31,468 nt of DNA, from positions 1 through 31,468 of the forward strand of contig CAZQRW010000022.1 of the NCBI GenBank assembly GCA_964596115.1, read 5' to 3'. Both the position numbers and the translations under genes were made by a program. Numbering within the stretch: the stretch's first letter is position 1; every line of letters starts with the position of its first letter. Below the pieces are notes generated by a model. The model was given only the letters and a program-made list of their open reading frames with translations. It ran no database searches and had not been told where the DNA came from. Positions 31,432 to 31,468 of the stretch are shown piece after piece. Origin of the DNA: CAZQRW01 sp964596115 (GTDB lineage Bacteria > Hydrothermota > UBA3072 > B12-G15).

Positions 31432-31468
31432 GTAGGCGATATATTTTTTTCTTTTGGTATTCTTTTGC

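Noticed and set aside
1..31468. CRISPR arrays, insertion sequences, prophage or defence islands
   Set aside because: No regularly spaced repeats, transposase, integrase, terminal repeats or nuclease/methylase clusters were seen; gene content is housekeeping and envelope related.

Overview
The window is AT-rich, gene-dense bacterial chromosome. It looks like an uncultured or poorly sampled diderm lineage. Evidence for an outer membrane is a PorV/PorQ-type barrel, a patatin-POTRA-barrel fusion, a SPOR lipoprotein and a polyprenyl-phosphate sugar transferase. With the membrane pyrophosphatase and the PorV-like protein, an FCB-related or WOR-3-like candidate phylum seems plausible, but that is inference; no rRNA or universal marker here settles it. 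Almost everything is core metabolism, and I see no phage, IS element or CRISPR array.

Layout. 1-4024 (minus): an operon of a DUF3108-type secreted protein, a widespread protein of unknown function (faintly deoxyhypusine-synthase-like), a mannose-1-phosphate guanylyltransferase, a SPOR lipoprotein and an RdgB/HAM1 nucleotide pyrophosphatase. The rdgB stop codon lies inside the first of four following tRNA genes (Pro, Arg, His, Lys). 4102-7730 (plus): nrdR, an ABC-2-type permease, an endonuclease III-related glycosylase and a fumarylacetoacetase-family enzyme, closed by a strong terminator. 7731-8534: a gene graveyard holding a broken glutamate dehydrogenase fragment and a frameshifted remnant of an unknown gene. 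8535-9788: intact glutamate dehydrogenase. 9944-16016 (minus): PorV-like protein, truB, ribF, rpsO, pnp and a ROK kinase. 16086-19343 (minus): DUF456 protein, K+-dependent-type membrane pyrophosphatase and a PlsY-like acyltransferase. 19484-21789 (plus): HAMP-only membrane protein, Na/Pi cotransporter and PhoU, followed by tRNA-Phe. 22047-28128 (minus): a pseudopilin-like/FxLYD-like hybrid with its own promoter, then an envelope-glycan operon (small leader ORF, DUF2905, dolichol-phosphate-mannose-type synthase, GT2, sugar-phosphate transferase, TPR protein). 28210-30210 (plus): patatin-barrel fusion. 30207-31343 (minus): class I aminotransferase, converging on it.

How the genes connect. GDP-mannose made by the guanylyltransferase would feed the Dpm1-like enzyme in the glycan operon. 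The Na/Pi transporter, PhoU and the nearby pyrophosphatase all handle phosphate. truB-ribF-rpsO-pnp is the classic translation and RNA-turnover block, here headed by an outer-membrane protein gene.

The most interesting signals: (1) repeated sigma-70-like promoters whose -10 box sits only 5-7 nt before the start codon with no Shine-Dalgarno, implying leaderless mRNAs for at least five genes, one being an unannotated 26-codon ORF that overlaps its downstream gene as ATGA; (2) the rdgB/tRNA-Pro overlap, which means making the tRNA destroys the stop codon of the mRNA; (3) an interleaved pair of perfect inverted repeats (pseudoknot topology) just after gdhA; (4) several proteins with odd active sites or domain combinations. 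I do not see a large undescribed defence or mobile system here.
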